The notes beneath the pieces were generated by a model, which was not told the origin of the DNA, searched no databases, and worked only from the letters and a program-made list of their open reading frames with translations. Made by a program: the position numbers and the translations under genes. Shown piece by piece: positions 52,776 to 64,000 of a DNA stretch of 64,000 nt. This stretch comes from Brachypodius melanocephalos. Taxonomy: Eukaryota; Chordata; Aves; Passeriformes; Pycnonotidae. The stretch's first letter is position 1. Every line of letters starts with the position of its first letter. The stretch lies in NCBI GenBank assembly GCA_013398615.1, contig VZSR01003282.1, positions 3,799,509-3,863,508 of the forward strand, read 5' to 3'.

Positions 52776-55700
52776 GTCAGTGCCTAGCTATTTTCAGCTC
52801 ATCTCTTCTTGATCCATGCAGAGAAATGACAAGGTAACGTGATTTGGGGTCAGCTGTATTACAGGAACCGTTACATAAACGGAGAAAGTGGAAATCAATC
52901 CCGGCTGACAGTGTCTTCGGGATAATCAGCGCTCACTCCATGCCGCTGTCAGCTCTCCTGCATCAAACACCATGTTACTTCTGTCACATCTCCTTAACAA
53001 AACCAGAGTCTCACTTTTGGCAAAGTAAATAAATATTTCACCCGGGCTTGCATTTAATTCATTGTTTAGAGAACTTTAACACTTTGGACTTGCAAAGAGT
53101 CCCCATTTGGAGGAGAAAAGACAGCTTACACTGTCAGGTCCATTACTGCCTGCAAAGGGCGCTGGCAAAGATACAGTAGACTCTTATGAAACACCCCATC
53201 CTTCATATTTTGTGCTTGATTCCTTTATGGAGGAGATTGTCCTCCAAATCTCCGTCACCCAGCAGACCTCGGCTTCCCAAAGCGCCTCACCCAACCCACG
53301 GTCACCCCGGCCGCATCACGGCTCTTCCCCGTAACGTTCCAGGACACCTTCCCTCAATTTGTCTGATTATTATTGCTCCATCTGAACCATTTCCTGCCCC
53401 GAGCAGACATCCTCCTTAACGCGGGGTTACGGATGTATCGTTCCACAAGATGTACCGCGTTAGCCGCGTCTCGATGGCAGCACACGGGGCGGCGGCTCCG
53501 GGGGAGAGCGCAGATCCCAATCCCACCCACCTTGTGCTCCCACAGAACCCCTGAGCCTCACCAAGCAACGATTTGCCATGATATTAGTTGTCAGTAAATT
53601 CAAAAAGACGGAGCTCCTGAAGCTATAAAATGGATTAGAAGCAATTTAAAAAAGAATTAACAAACTAGAGTAAGAGTATACTGTCAACAAACAAATGCTT
53701 CATCATAGCACTGTAATTTGGAATTTTAATTACCCCTCTGCTTCTGTAACAAAACAATGTCTGAACTGGCAGCCATTTGAATCTCTCACAGGTCATTGAG
53801 CATTCTAGTTAATTACTCTATGAATAGCCTGTTTTTCTCCCCTCTGGAAACACGTTTCTAATGGCAGTCAAGGTCTGACAAATGTGTCATCTACATAATT
53901 AGCTAGGAAGCAACACAAAACATTAAACATGCTTTGTGCCGACAACTATCAAAACATTTCATTTGTTGTCAATTATTCATTACTTTGTAGGTTCTGAAGG
54001 GGTTGTTATTATGAAAATAAGTCCAGATGCTAACAAGGTTAGAGTTTTTTATTCAAATTAGTAATCAGAGGACTAACTTTAAAAAATGTGTCTTGTGTAC
54101 GTTTATGGCAGCGTTCAATCAGCACTAAATTATAAACGAATTTAGCTAAGTTCAAGTGAAAATAGCCATGGCAGAGCACATACACTAATTTGTGGAGTTG
54201 TAGCTCTCTTTGAAGTTTTAGGATCTAAGCTGAAGTAGCAAACTTTCAGAACCTTTGGCAAGACTAATTTGTGCTTGGTAAATAGAGTAAAGATTTTCAC
54301 AGCGTGAGATAATGTAAGATTGGAAAAAAAAAAAAAGGGAGTGGGGGGAAATGGAGGTTTTTGAACCTTTTTTCTACCCTTCTGTCACACTGAGTAAAAG
54401 TCAAAATCAGCAATTCTGACTCATATAATATCTTGTCTGAACTTCGGTTTGGCTTAACAAGGAAGCCAAACCAGTTACATTCACCATGCCTTTAATAGAG
54501 CTGAAATGAATTTATCCTCACTTTCAAGAAGAAATAGGTGCTGATTATTTCCTTTTCCTATGATCCCATTATGATGCTGCCTGTCAAGCTACGCAGCTGA
54601 AATGGTACAGTGAAACTGGGGAGGAGAAATAACTGGGGAGTTGAATAATAAAATTAACTTCTTCCTTTTTAGCCAGCATTATTTCAGCTGAAGTGCTATG
54701 ATGTAAATATACAATAAAGAATACCTTCTCACAGGGCATATTTAAGAAAATATAAATGAAAAAAAAATATTATTCTCAGAAGCAAAAGGCTTGTTTTGAG
54801 CCTGAAAACACACCTGTACTCAAAATATTGGTCCCATGAAAAGGCTGGGAGGCAAACCTGAGAAAAATCACTTATTGAAGGTAAGCTGAGCTCTCAAATA
54901 GGCTCATGTATTAATATTCTACTTTCAGCCTTTAAGTCAGAGGACTCTACGGTATGGAGAACATCCATGAGCACACAGGGGCACATCTGTTCAGGCTGAG
55001 GGCCTTTACCCCAGAGCCAGAGCAGCTCCTCAGGTAGGGAGCAAGGCACACGGGCACTGAAATGGGTGAAAAACTGGAGTGAAATGGGTAAAAAACAAAG
55101 GCCACTCTGTGAAGGGGACAGTCTGTGAGCACGACACTCAGCAGAGAGCAGATCTGCATTGATAAAGCACAAACCCAGTCTGAATACAGGAAGGGGGCAT
55201 ATGACACACTCCATTTCTCATTTTCCTGCCCTGTAAAGGAGAATGACTAACGTTACTAAACAGGATGGTTTTCTTTTAGTAATATTCGTGCTCAAGAAGT
55301 GAAACTGGATTGTGTTTGTGGACCCACTGCTCCCATACCCACCCTGAAATACTTGGAGCAAACAAGGTGTAAGCTTATGTTTATTAACAGTTCCCATCCT
55401 CATGGGAAGCTATTTTTCTATATTTTTCTTTATCTGTCCCAATGCTATTACATGATTTGTGTACACCTTGAAGGGAACACAGCATTTTTCCTTCATAGAA
55501 ACAAATGTGGCTGCATCTATAACAGACCAGTGTATGATGATAAAATTTGCAGAGGATCAAGACTGGGCAGTCACTACTAGATCACAGTAAAGAGAATATT
55601 TTTCAAAACTGCGTGAGGAAGAGGTTTTCTGCTTTTAGAAATATTTTCTCAAGATTTGCTTTTTCCTCCAAGAAAAAAAGTAAACTAGGGGAAGAAAAAA

Positions 55701-58700
55701 AAGAGCTATCCTCAAAAACTTTCCCTAAATAAACTACACTATAAAAGAAGCTCTGATGATCTCACAGAGATTGAAATAATCCCTTTTTGAGCTAAAACTA
55801 CCCATAGCAATGAAACTGAAAATACTCTACAAGAGGGCTGGAGACTGTCTTGTAATTAACATTAAACAGATAACATATTTACGAGGAAGTCAAAATATTT
55901 TGGAAGCCGATAATCCTGTAAGCCTTAACGTGGTATAAAAACAACAAATAAATGCAAAGTGTTACTGTTACACATGCCTGCCTGATCAATGGTTTTCACA
56001 TATTGATCTATAAATGGAGTTGACAGTCTGTGTTGGCTGCACATTTTCCAAGCAGCTCTATTTTTGTACAAAACCAATACGGGCAATTACCTTTGTTTGA
56101 GATGCCAAGTCTTATCAATTCAATGTGATTTAGTGTCATTTTAATTAAATATCAGGATCTACTTCAGGACAATCTATACAAACAAAGCCTCAAACTTGAC
56201 TATAAGCTTGATTTGAAGTAAACATGTACAAGCCCTGCAATTTCAAAATATGGCTCAAAAACTCTGCTAAACAGAAGGTTTATATTTTTAGCAAATTTAT
56301 TTCTGTCTTTTTGGCTAGCCATAACTTTGGCAAGTGTTCTATGATCACAGGAGTAAGAAACAAAAGAAGATTGCTTCCCGTTTCTCTGATAAAGTATTAG
56401 GGAGATAAATAAACCTACCAGTTTGTTTAATCTAATCAGAGAAAGCTCTAATACATTAACGTTTTGGAATGTCTAAATAGGTTCTAATTCTTAATATAGG
56501 CACCAATAAAAAATACATTTCATTGTTTGGAGTTGCTCTGAATGAAGCAAAATGAACTTCCCTGGGGTTTAACAGATGAAAATAGCAAATATTCATTTAC
56601 ACTGCTAGTTCAGACGCTACCATTAAGCACAGAAAGAGCCCTCACTTGCCAGCCTGTGTCCAGCTTCATGATTTGTGGTCTTTAGACTCTACATTAATAT
56701 CAGTTACAACCTTTCCACAGAGCTCAGGCGTTTCCATTGAAATAAATTACACAAGCCCCCAATAATCTCCTGCAAGTTCCTGCCTCCCACATTTGCATCT
56801 GCACCACTATAAAATGCACACGTGCATATGGCCCTGCTGATGTATGATGTACACCCTTCACTGTCACACCACGGAAAATAATCTGTTCACCTCCAAAAGT
56901 ATAGCCCCAGGTGTGTTTACAAGCACCACAGCACATGCTTCAGAACACAGCAAACCCCTCAGAGAAAACGGGGCATTTTTCTCCTCCATAAATCACCACT
57001 CATCTTTCTACCTTTGTGCCTGGTTGAAGCCTTTTATTGTACAGGGTGGGCGTTTCCTCTTTCCAAACAAGTTTTAGAAATCTATATTTCTATTGATTGC
57101 TCAAAATGTGCCAAAGGCTGATTGCCTTAATCCGCTAAAGTCGGTAGGTTTTGCATAAGTTGAGCAAAAAAGGATTTGACCCATTTATTAATAGAACAGA
57201 GTATATGGCACACACCAAACATGGACAGCAGAAGGATGGTATTGAATCCTATGGAGCTGCTTCTACTTTTTCAAAAGAAAAATCTCTCCATTAATAGGAC
57301 AAAAATACTCAGTCAACGTAAAATTGAAAATAAATATAATCAATGGATGCCTCATGGATTATATCCATCATCTAAACAGAGGCAGACTGTGAAAAGAGAA
57401 AATTTCCAAGCAGGAAGATGAGGATAAATCCTTTTTCTCTTCAAGCACAAAAATAATTAGCTTTGATTAATATTCTGGTAATATGTGTCTTTTAGCAGGG
57501 ATCTGCGTGCCTTTAAATGCAAAAGTGAAGACTGTAAAAAAGGGCAATGGGAAGAGTGTGTCTTGATTTTTAATACAATATTATTAAATTTATATATATT
57601 TACACACATACATGTGTGTATCAGTTGGACCCTTCTTTTTCAGGACACTTGGAAGGACAGAAGATACTCCCCTGCATTTCCTTCAAAATTTTGAAGGAAT
57701 TGCCCCAAATCCTTCACGAGTCACATGCCCAGATATGTCAGCACACGGCTGACACACAGAATTTTTATTTCACTGCTCCTTTAGCTCGCTGCATTCAAAG
57801 CCCACAGTTGAAAGCATTTGGATCCTCGGGAATTTTGCTTTTACTTTGGGCGTCAGCAAACAACTTTAAGAGGCTTATTTAAGTAAATACGCCCAAACAC
57901 TTTCAGCCTGTCAATATCTAGTCAGAAAATTCTGCATGGCAAAAAGAGATGAAAAGAATTGAAACAGAAAGGAAATTAGTACCATGGCAGGCTTTCAATC
58001 TATTATGTCGGAGCCAAGTTTGCTTGGTAAAATGACATATACTCGGTGAAATTCCGCTTTTATGTAATTAGCTACTAAACAAATGCAACACAAAGCAACT
58101 TTCCAGCTCCCAGCCAACGAACATATATTGCACCTGGTGTGGTTGTTGGGATACAGCAGTGACTATTTATGTCTAATTTAACTTTTTAGAGCCCTTGCTC
58201 TGTAACAGTCCGGCATACTATCCCCCAAACTAAAGTTATGTAACAAGGTAATATCAACAATGAGAAACTGCATGATAAAATCCTGCCCAAAAGTGAAAAA
58301 TGCTAATTTTGTCTCATTTAGCAGCTGGATACAGAAATGCTCATTAGTTTTAAGAGGGTTAATCCTTTTAACTTTTGCATATTGATATGCCAATTATGCC
58401 TAATTGTACAAGAGGCATCAGTCAAGGTAATAGTGCATAAACACATGAAAGTTATTAAGTACATCCCAACATGTAATAAAGTAGGTGTTAATTGGTAGCT
58501 GAGTTCTGCAGGCTATTGAGGTGGATAATTCATTGAGAGATGGATCACTTGTAATTTCTCTACATAATTCCTTTTGCAGTCTCATGCTGTGATGTTTTCA
58601 TGCTTGTCAAAAACAACTGCAGCCTAGTGCCTTTTGTTAAACACAGCCAATAAAATGTTAGGCACCATTAAATATACTTAACTTTTAAACTTTTTCAAAG

Positions 58701-59920
58701 GTACAGTTCTTCCTGGTATTACACTACAGTATTCCCAGTAAATTATTGTAAGCAGCATTCCAAGTCTTTGGTGGAGGGACACTGCAAGTCAGATAAAAAG
58801 GAGAAACATATGCAGTGTGTCTGGGGCAAAGAATATAATTTAAATAAATGGTAAATGAGTGTCTTATCAGCTGCAAAAATCTAAACAGATTTTTCACTCT
58901 AGAAATATAAGGTGAAATGAGTAAAGTTACAGCAGAGAAATTAATCAGTAGAATAACATATTTCTAAATAAGTCTAAATTTTGAGGTTTAATTTTGAGTA
59001 AAAAAAGGAAAAGGAATACTGAATGTCTTGTAGCTTTCCTCCATTCAATAACTTTGTCAAAAAGCTGAATATTTCATAGGAATCCATTACATCAGCAGCA
59101 AAAAAATAATGGTTGGCATGGTTGTGAGAAGTGGCTGAGATCTGGGACTTTGTCCCCAGCTAACAGAGTCTTCTCCCTCATTTGCATTCTCTGAGAACAA
59201 AATGGATCTGGAGCCCAAAAAGTGGCTAACATTGCATAAATAATTTTGCAACATCATATGGCCTCAGCTGCAAGTTGCCACCATTATGGAAGAAAATTAA
59301 CCAGGGGAGACTCATACCAATCAGTTTGTTTAGCAGCTCACAAGGAGTACAGGGGCAGGGATGCAACTGGCAATAGAGTTCATCACTAACTATTTAATTT
59401 ACAAAAAAAAATGCTAATGGATAAAAAATTACTCAACTCCTCTGATTCTGTTAACTGTTGAAACAATAGCCTAAGTTCAGTGCCTGATTTTTGTACAATT
59501 CACTCAGTCTTACAGCAAGACTTATTTTTGTTACAAAGTTGCTCTTTCTTTGCAGAGTTTGAAATTTCCATTTGCTTTCTTCTCTCTGCTTTTGAAGTTT
59601 GCCTTTTGAGAGACTGTGACGTGTATCTGCAACTGGAAGTGCTATTCTCTGCTTACTCAAGCCTTACTTAAGTGCTGTTACAACTGAGAGTTGAAACGCT
59701 GAGTAGATGTTATGGTCACGGCCACCAAAGCCAAATTCTATATTTCATGAAGGAAAATCGTCATTCCAATACCTAGAGATACTCCTAAAAATGTATTAGT
59801 GACTTTAAACCCCTCCTTTGAAAGGATGATAATGGAACCAGTGTCTTAACATGCATAAAACAATTCTGTAGATTTTAAAAGATTGGAAGATTCAGAAAAT
59901 ATTAGGAGTGTTTTACTCAC

Positions 59921-60100
59921 GGGCTCGGCGACTTTCACATTCTCAGAGAGAATCATGGATTTGCTTTGGCTCAGCCTGTCGTGGTGACTGTTGGAATTTT
60001 TGATCCTCATTTGAACAGCCCCCGTGCTATGGTGGGAAGGATTAGGCTTTTCAGAGGCTGTATCAGGGGTTGAAGACCTTTCCATGGTTGCTGGGTTGAC
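59921..60100 (-). CDS. ARHGAP15: ARHGAP15 exon 2: first coding exon, start codon
   Basis: Seen: reading the minus strand, a pyrimidine-rich acceptor ending TTCTTCAG is followed by 15 bases of leader, then ATG at 60085-60083, and 55 codons to a donor GTGAGT at 59920. The ATG has A at -3 and G at +4, a strong Kozak context. The peptide begins MERSSTPDTA and contains GAVQMRIKN, NSHHDRLSQSKSMIL and KVAEP. Family knowledge: human ARHGAP15, recalled from memory, has an N-terminal segment of the same 55-residue length with nearly identical GAVQMRIKN and SHHDRLSQSKSMIL blocks; only the first 20 or so residues differ strongly. The product is a cytosolic, membrane-recruited GTPase-activating protein that stimulates GTP hydrolysis by Rac, mainly in leukocytes. 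This exon encodes the unstructured tail before the PH domain. The acceptor implies an upstream non-coding exon. The exon ends in phase 0, matching exon 3. Confidence 0.95.
60086..60100 (-). other. ARHGAP15: ARHGAP15 5' UTR part of exon 2
   Basis: Fifteen bases lie between the splice acceptor and the ATG. They read open in frame with the coding sequence (V-N-P-A-T), so the exon alone does not exclude a start further upstream. The first ATG is chosen because its length matches the human N terminus and because its Kozak context is strong. Confidence 0.75.
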
Positions 60101-61419
60101 CTGAAGAATGTAAAATAAGAGCATTAATCTAGGCACTTCTCATATAAAAATGTATCAATGCCAGGTCTGTGCCGCTGCAGACAGGAGAAGAAGCTGAGTG
60201 ATCTTGCTGGCAAGATCTTGATCATCTTTGCACACCCAGATAACTATCAGCTCTGTCAGCCTGTAGTTTTATTATTGTCCTTATCACTCTCCCATCCAAA
60301 CTGCCTTGGAAGAGTTAGTTTATGTAAAAGATTATCCTTATCTCAAAAGCCATTCTCCTCCATGGTTGTAATCTCCCTGCAAGCCTCTGCCACGTCCAGC
60401 TGGCAGCCACTCCACTTTGTCTTTGGCCCTGCTCACAGGACACATTTTAAATCTTGCAAAGGGGAAGGACATGCTGTGAAGCCAATTAACATATCTTACC
60501 TCCACAGTCCCACCCGTGCCAGCCACAAGTGCATCTCAGGGCCACGCTGCAACCCTGCTGAGTGTCCTAGAGCCAACCCTGGAGCTGAGAAAATAGCCCT
60601 GCATTTTCACAATTCTATCAGCAGCACGGAGGAGATTTTTGTTTCTCTGTCTGTTTTTAAAATCTGAAACTGAGAAATGGCTGAGCTCTCAAACCCTCGG
60701 ATGGGGGATGGACCTAGAGTGACCACAGTGCTGCTGTTCAACCTCCCATTTTGGTACTAGAACAACTCAACAAACTCCCATCTAGCTATTCAAAGCCCCA
60801 AAACATTTTTTGTAGGAAAAAGTTGCTTTATATTTCCTGTAGAAAACATCAAGGGAGTGGTGTACAACACTTGCTCTGTTTTCCTCCCCCCTTGCTCACC
60901 CTTGTACTACTACATGTAGCTCGTGGGTGCAGCAATCCACTGAGAGTCACAAGAAAACTGGCTCTTTATATTGCTGTGTAACCACATGAGAAATGTGTAA
61001 GGAAGAGATGCTACACAAGCTGAAATAGCTGGTTTCCCCACTATGGAGCCAGAGAAGTGGAAATCCATTTAAGTGCAGTTATAGTACAAACTGTTGAAAA
61101 ATCAGCATTTTCCAAACGGGTTGGAGAGCACAGCTGTCTCCAGCAACATCCCCACGACTTCTGAAGGCTCTGAAAGATTAAATTCCTTGATTTCAAGAAA
61201 GCCCATTACTATGAAGGCATCAGAGCAGAGAACACATCGCCCTGGTGTGAAGGTAGGACAGGGAGATGGGGAGCTCTCTGCACATCCCTGGGCAGCACCA
61301 CAGCCTGTGCAGGTGGGAGAACACAGCTCCCACACCTTCAGCCTCACTTGGCACTGATAAAACCATTCCTCACAGGAAATTGCCTAAATGTAGAGGATGA
61401 TAACAACAGGTCATGCAGT

Positions 61420-61504
61420 CAGAATGGCTGAGGGTGGAAGAGACCTTGGAAGCTCACCTGGTCCAACCTGCTCAAGCAGGACCACCTAGAAGTGCCCCAG
61501 ACCA
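61420..61504 (-). mobile_element. CR1 LINE 3' fragment (first of two)
   Basis: AGAATGGCTGAGGGTGGAAG, CACCTGGTCCAACCTGCTCA and AGCAGGACCACCTAGAAG are the reverse complement of a CR1 subfamily 3' end that differs from those elsewhere in the window (TGCTCAAGCAGG version). Confidence 0.9.
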
Positions 61505-61524
61505 TGACAAGGAGGCTTTTCCTA

Positions 61525-61605
61525 GAACCACAGACTATTTTGGGGATTGGAAGGGACCTTAAAGATCCCATATTTCCAACCTCCCTGGCATGAACTGGGA
61601 CCTTC
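61525..61605 (-). mobile_element. CR1 LINE 3' fragment (second of two)
   Basis: GAACCACAGACTATTTTGGG, then GATTGGAAGGGACCTTAAAG and TTTCCAACCTCCCTGGCATG. This is a separate CR1 3' end 20 bases from the first, in the same orientation. Two independent insertions or an insertion into an older copy would explain it. Confidence 0.88.
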
Positions 61606-62770
61606 AGGGGAATTTATATGCATTCATGACAGCACTGTAGGGAAGAGAAAGAAGGAGTGCTTTAATATAATCTCTATACTCACTCAACATGATGTGCCAT
61701 GATATGAACACTGAATTTAATCCAAAAAAATCCATATCAAAACCAAAGCTTGTTCTCATTGGCTGTTTCCTACATTGACTCAGTTACTCAAGGATCCCTG
61801 CAGAAGTTGAATCTCAGGTTACAGAAATTGGATTAAAGCTGTTTCATGTTACTTAGGAGCATGCCTGCCTATGACTGCTGCAGAGCTGGTGTACTGTACT
61901 TGAGAAAACTCTTCCCATGGATCTTTGGTGGGCAGCACTGTGTGTTCTCCCTCCCCAAGACACTTTTCACCACCTTTCAGAGCAGTCAGCACCCAAATCC
62001 ATGTCACAGGGACACTCTGTCATTTTGGCAGTAAGGACTGCAGCAGCTCCAAGAAGGAATTTTTTTTTTCCTCCTCCTAAACTTGGAGAGTCAAATCATT
62101 TTGTATTTCATGTTGGTATCAAATCAAAATTGCTTCTCAACAGATTTTCAGTAGGCTCCAGGCTGGAGAGAGGATCAGACTCGAGAGACGAGAGCAACAC
62201 TGGCTCTGTCACTGATCCAATGTTTGGCTGGAGCACATCACTCAGATTCTCTTCTGAAATATCCCACCTATAAAACTCTGACATATCCCTTCTTGGGAGC
62301 ATTATGGGTTTTAATTAGTTAGTCTCTGTCTGGTGTTGTCAGTACACGACGTGACATTTAGAAGTTTAATAGTGTGAGAAAGTCGTGCCCTGGATCACAA
62401 GTAGGAACGCAATCAGTAAATGGCAAGGCTGCAAAGACTTCTGAAAGTTTTGTTTCTAATTACATTGAACCTTGGTTAATTTTCCTGAAAATTTGAACCA
62501 ATTTGCATACATCAGAGTATTACAAAGAGGTTTTCCAAGATGCTAAAATTACAGTAACTACTATGAAAGCAAACAACAAAAAACCCCAAAATGGAACATT
62601 TCCACCATCAGATTTGTCTTAGCATAGAACACAGTGAGATCCTGCAGAATGTGAAGGAAGTCTGGCATAATATGGGAGCAAGGTACAAAAGTTGTGCCCT
62701 TAGGATTTTCAGGAAAGAATCCTTTGCTGTCCAAGCTCTGCTCAGACTCCAGCGTCACCAGCCCTACGTG

Positions 62771-62785
62771 CCAGTAGATGGCACC
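62771..62785 (+). promoter_or_regulatory. CTCF-like motif, full consensus match
   Basis: CCAGTAGATGGCACC fits CCASYAGRKGGCRSY at all 15 positions, in non-repetitive sequence upstream of the first coding exon. Confidence 0.5.
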
Positions 62786-63163
62786 CTGAATATGAGCTCC
62801 ACAAACGCAACAGAACCACATTTGCATTTGCAAGGAGGATTTGGTAATCCTCTCACTCTACCCTGCCTCTATCGTTTGTTTGTTTGCTAATTTTTGCTCT
62901 AACTTTTTTTTTATTTTTTTTTTTTTTAATAACAGAGGGGAAGACCATCAGGAAACAGATAAAATACTGTCAGAAAACATAAAAAGGATCTTATATTCTG
63001 CATTTATGAGTTGGTGCTTCCAAATTGTTATTAGAAGCATCAGGGCCAAGTTTGGGCTGGTTTTGCAGGGGAATTTGTTTTGCTTCCTTTGGAAGGCAGA
63101 GCTGCCAAGCCCCGTGCAACTGCTTGTGTGGCTCTCCATGTCCATTATATAATTAGCTAATTT

Positions 63164-63263
63164 NNNNNNNNNNNNNNNNNNNNNNNNNNNNNNNNNNNNN
63201 NNNNNNNNNNNNNNNNNNNNNNNNNNNNNNNNNNNNNNNNNNNNNNNNNNNNNNNNNNNNNNN
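63164..63263. other. Assembly gap, 100 N
   Basis: Exactly 100 Ns, a usual placeholder of unknown true size. A CR1 fragment begins at its right edge, so the repeat probably continues into the gap. Minus-strand open frames spanning the Ns are meaningless. Confidence 0.99.
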
Positions 63264-63380
63264 TGGACAGGGCTTGGAGTAACCTGGGACAGTGGAAAGT
63301 GTGCCTGGCCATGGCAGAGAGTTGGAACAAAATGGTCTTTAAAGTCCCTTCCAACACATATCATTCTAAGTTTCTGTGAT
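63264..63380 (+). mobile_element. CR1 LINE 3' end, left part lost in gap
   Basis: It starts TGGACAGGGCTTGGAGTAAC directly after the Ns and runs through CTGGCCATGGCAGAGAGTTG and GGTCTTTAAAGTCCCTTCCA to TATCATTCTAAGTTTCTGTG. Confidence 0.94.
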
Positions 63381-64000
63381 TAAACAGTTGTAACATGTAC
63401 TTTTCTCCAAAAAAAAGGAAAAAATAAAAAGCCTAAATAATACAGCTTCTCAAATTTGTTATTCAGGATTATGACTTTAAAATAACATATTATTCAGTAT
63501 TTCTAAATAAGTTTTTAATTTCTCCCACATTTTCTCCTTGTGGTTTGCACCACTGTCAAGTCAGAAGCACAATGAACACGAAAGTTCTCGACACAGCAGA
63601 GTGCAAACATTGCAAAATTGAAGCGCATCTTGTTGAGCTGACTGATTTAAGTATTTTACTCAAGAACACACAGTGCTTGAAAGAATATCCACCAAACCAA
63701 TACAATAATATCACAGAAGGATAAAAGTCAGCACTGGGTTCACCATCACACCAGGCCCGTGAGCCTGCAAAACCATAAAAATGGAAGCGGAAGTTGCAGT
63801 GAACAACTGAAAAAAACCAAGAAAATGCCAGATACTGGTGAGCTGGAGCACTCCTGCTAAGGAGAACGTGTCACTGTCTGTGAAAGTGTTCATCACCAAA
63901 ATCAACACACCTATGTAAATATTGCTGCTGTTGGGTTTTGCCCTTGGCCTGTGCCACACTGAGATCTCTGCCGAGGCACAGCTCTGCTTAAACACACACA

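Larger units (their letters stand above)
52500..53550. promoter_or_regulatory. CpG-rich island in intron 2, possible internal promoter
   Basis: Two CpG-rich cores (about 52.51-52.77 and 53.25-53.53 kb) include GCTGCCGCGGCCGCAGAGC, TAGCCGCGTCTCGATGG and GGGGCGGCGGCTCCGGGGG. This is the largest GC/CpG island in the window and lies about 6.4 kb downstream of the first coding exon. It contains a CTCF-like motif and a short signal-peptide-like frame. An alternative or antisense promoter is possible; no transcript evidence exists here. Confidence 0.4.
29944..59920 (-). other. ARHGAP15 intron 2, about 30 kb
   Basis: This is the largest gap between exons. It holds CR1 fragments at 34.7 and 46.8 kb, a decayed LINE reverse-transcriptase fragment at 42.2-42.4 kb, A-rich or CAAA-rich tracts at 32.5, 48.5 and 50.0 kb, CpG-enriched patches at 31.7-32.0, 39.1-39.5 and 52.5-53.55 kb, and two candidate orphan exons (49.0 and 52.6 kb). 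The stretches 43.0-46.8, 53.6-59.9 and 35.9-39.1 kb contain nothing I recognise beyond AT-rich unique sequence with several TAATTA-type motifs. Confidence 0.85.
60101..64000 (-). other. Upstream ARHGAP15 intron 1 (partial)
   Basis: Sequence 5' of the first coding exon. The exon 2 acceptor shows that it is intronic. It contains two minus-strand CR1 fragments (61.4-61.6 kb), a CTCF-like motif at 62.77 kb, a T-rich run at 62.9 kb, a 100-N gap and a plus-strand CR1 fragment after the gap. No CpG-rich promoter and no convincing exon 1 is visible. Confidence 0.75.

Noticed and set aside
60158..60667. 169-codon plus-strand frame just upstream of exon 2
   Set aside because: No domain, no recognisable family and no splice context. 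It lies in intron 1, antisense to the gene, and has chance-like composition.
62948..63364. 138-codon minus-strand frame spanning the gap
   Set aside because: It is open only because Ns were translated as X.
1..64000. tRNA, rRNA, microRNA or CRISPR features
   Set aside because: No tRNA box pairs, rRNA segments, convincing long hairpins or spacer arrays were seen; CRISPR is not expected in vertebrate DNA.

Overview
This window is vertebrate nuclear DNA, almost certainly avian. It is AT-rich and almost all intron, and it is sprinkled with short, 5'-truncated CR1 LINE fragments, the dominant interspersed repeat of birds. No bacterial-type gene organisation is present. Its one gene is recognisable by homology: the minus strand carries five consecutive coding exons of ARHGAP15, a Rac-directed RhoGAP with an N-terminal PH domain. 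Assignment rests on residue-level similarity to human ARHGAP15 as I remember it, correct GT/AG splice sites on every exon and continuous reading phase. Together the exons give 480 coding bases, or 160 codons. Exons are numbered so that the first coding exon is exon 2, because it has a splice acceptor upstream of its ATG. The non-coding exon 1 was not found and probably lies to the right of the window. Layout, in transcription order (right to left): 60101-64000 is upstream intron with CR1 fragments and a 100-N assembly gap. Exon 2 is at 59921-60100 (start codon). A 30 kb intron 2 holds most of the window's candidate regulatory and exon-like islands. Exon 3 is at 29869-29943, exon 4 at 26645-26706, exon 5 at 25210-25297 and exon 6 at 19065-19154. 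These encode the amino-terminal tail and roughly the first two thirds of the PH domain. From 19064 to 1 is the start of intron 6. I found no exon 7, so the rest of the PH domain and the RhoGAP domain lie beyond the left edge. Intronic content worth attention: a roughly 0.9 kb C-rich minisatellite with a 12-base rhythm abutting a CpG-dense patch and a CTCF-like motif (10.4-11.6 kb); four further CpG-enriched islands (about 5.8, 31.8, 39.3 and 52.6-53.5 kb); a 314 bp element with 31 bp terminal inverted repeats (24.6-24.9 kb); a decayed LINE reverse-transcriptase fragment (42.2-42.4 kb); a possible orphan cysteine-rich exon (49.0-49.1 kb, minus); and a possible orphan signal-peptide-like exon (52.6 kb, plus). 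The last two are speculative. Nearly all other open frames look like chance frames in intron or frames inside repeats. I see no clear new biological system. The best leads are the two orphan exon candidates, the CR1 piece pressed against the weak exon 4 donor, and the minisatellite/CpG/CTCF cluster.
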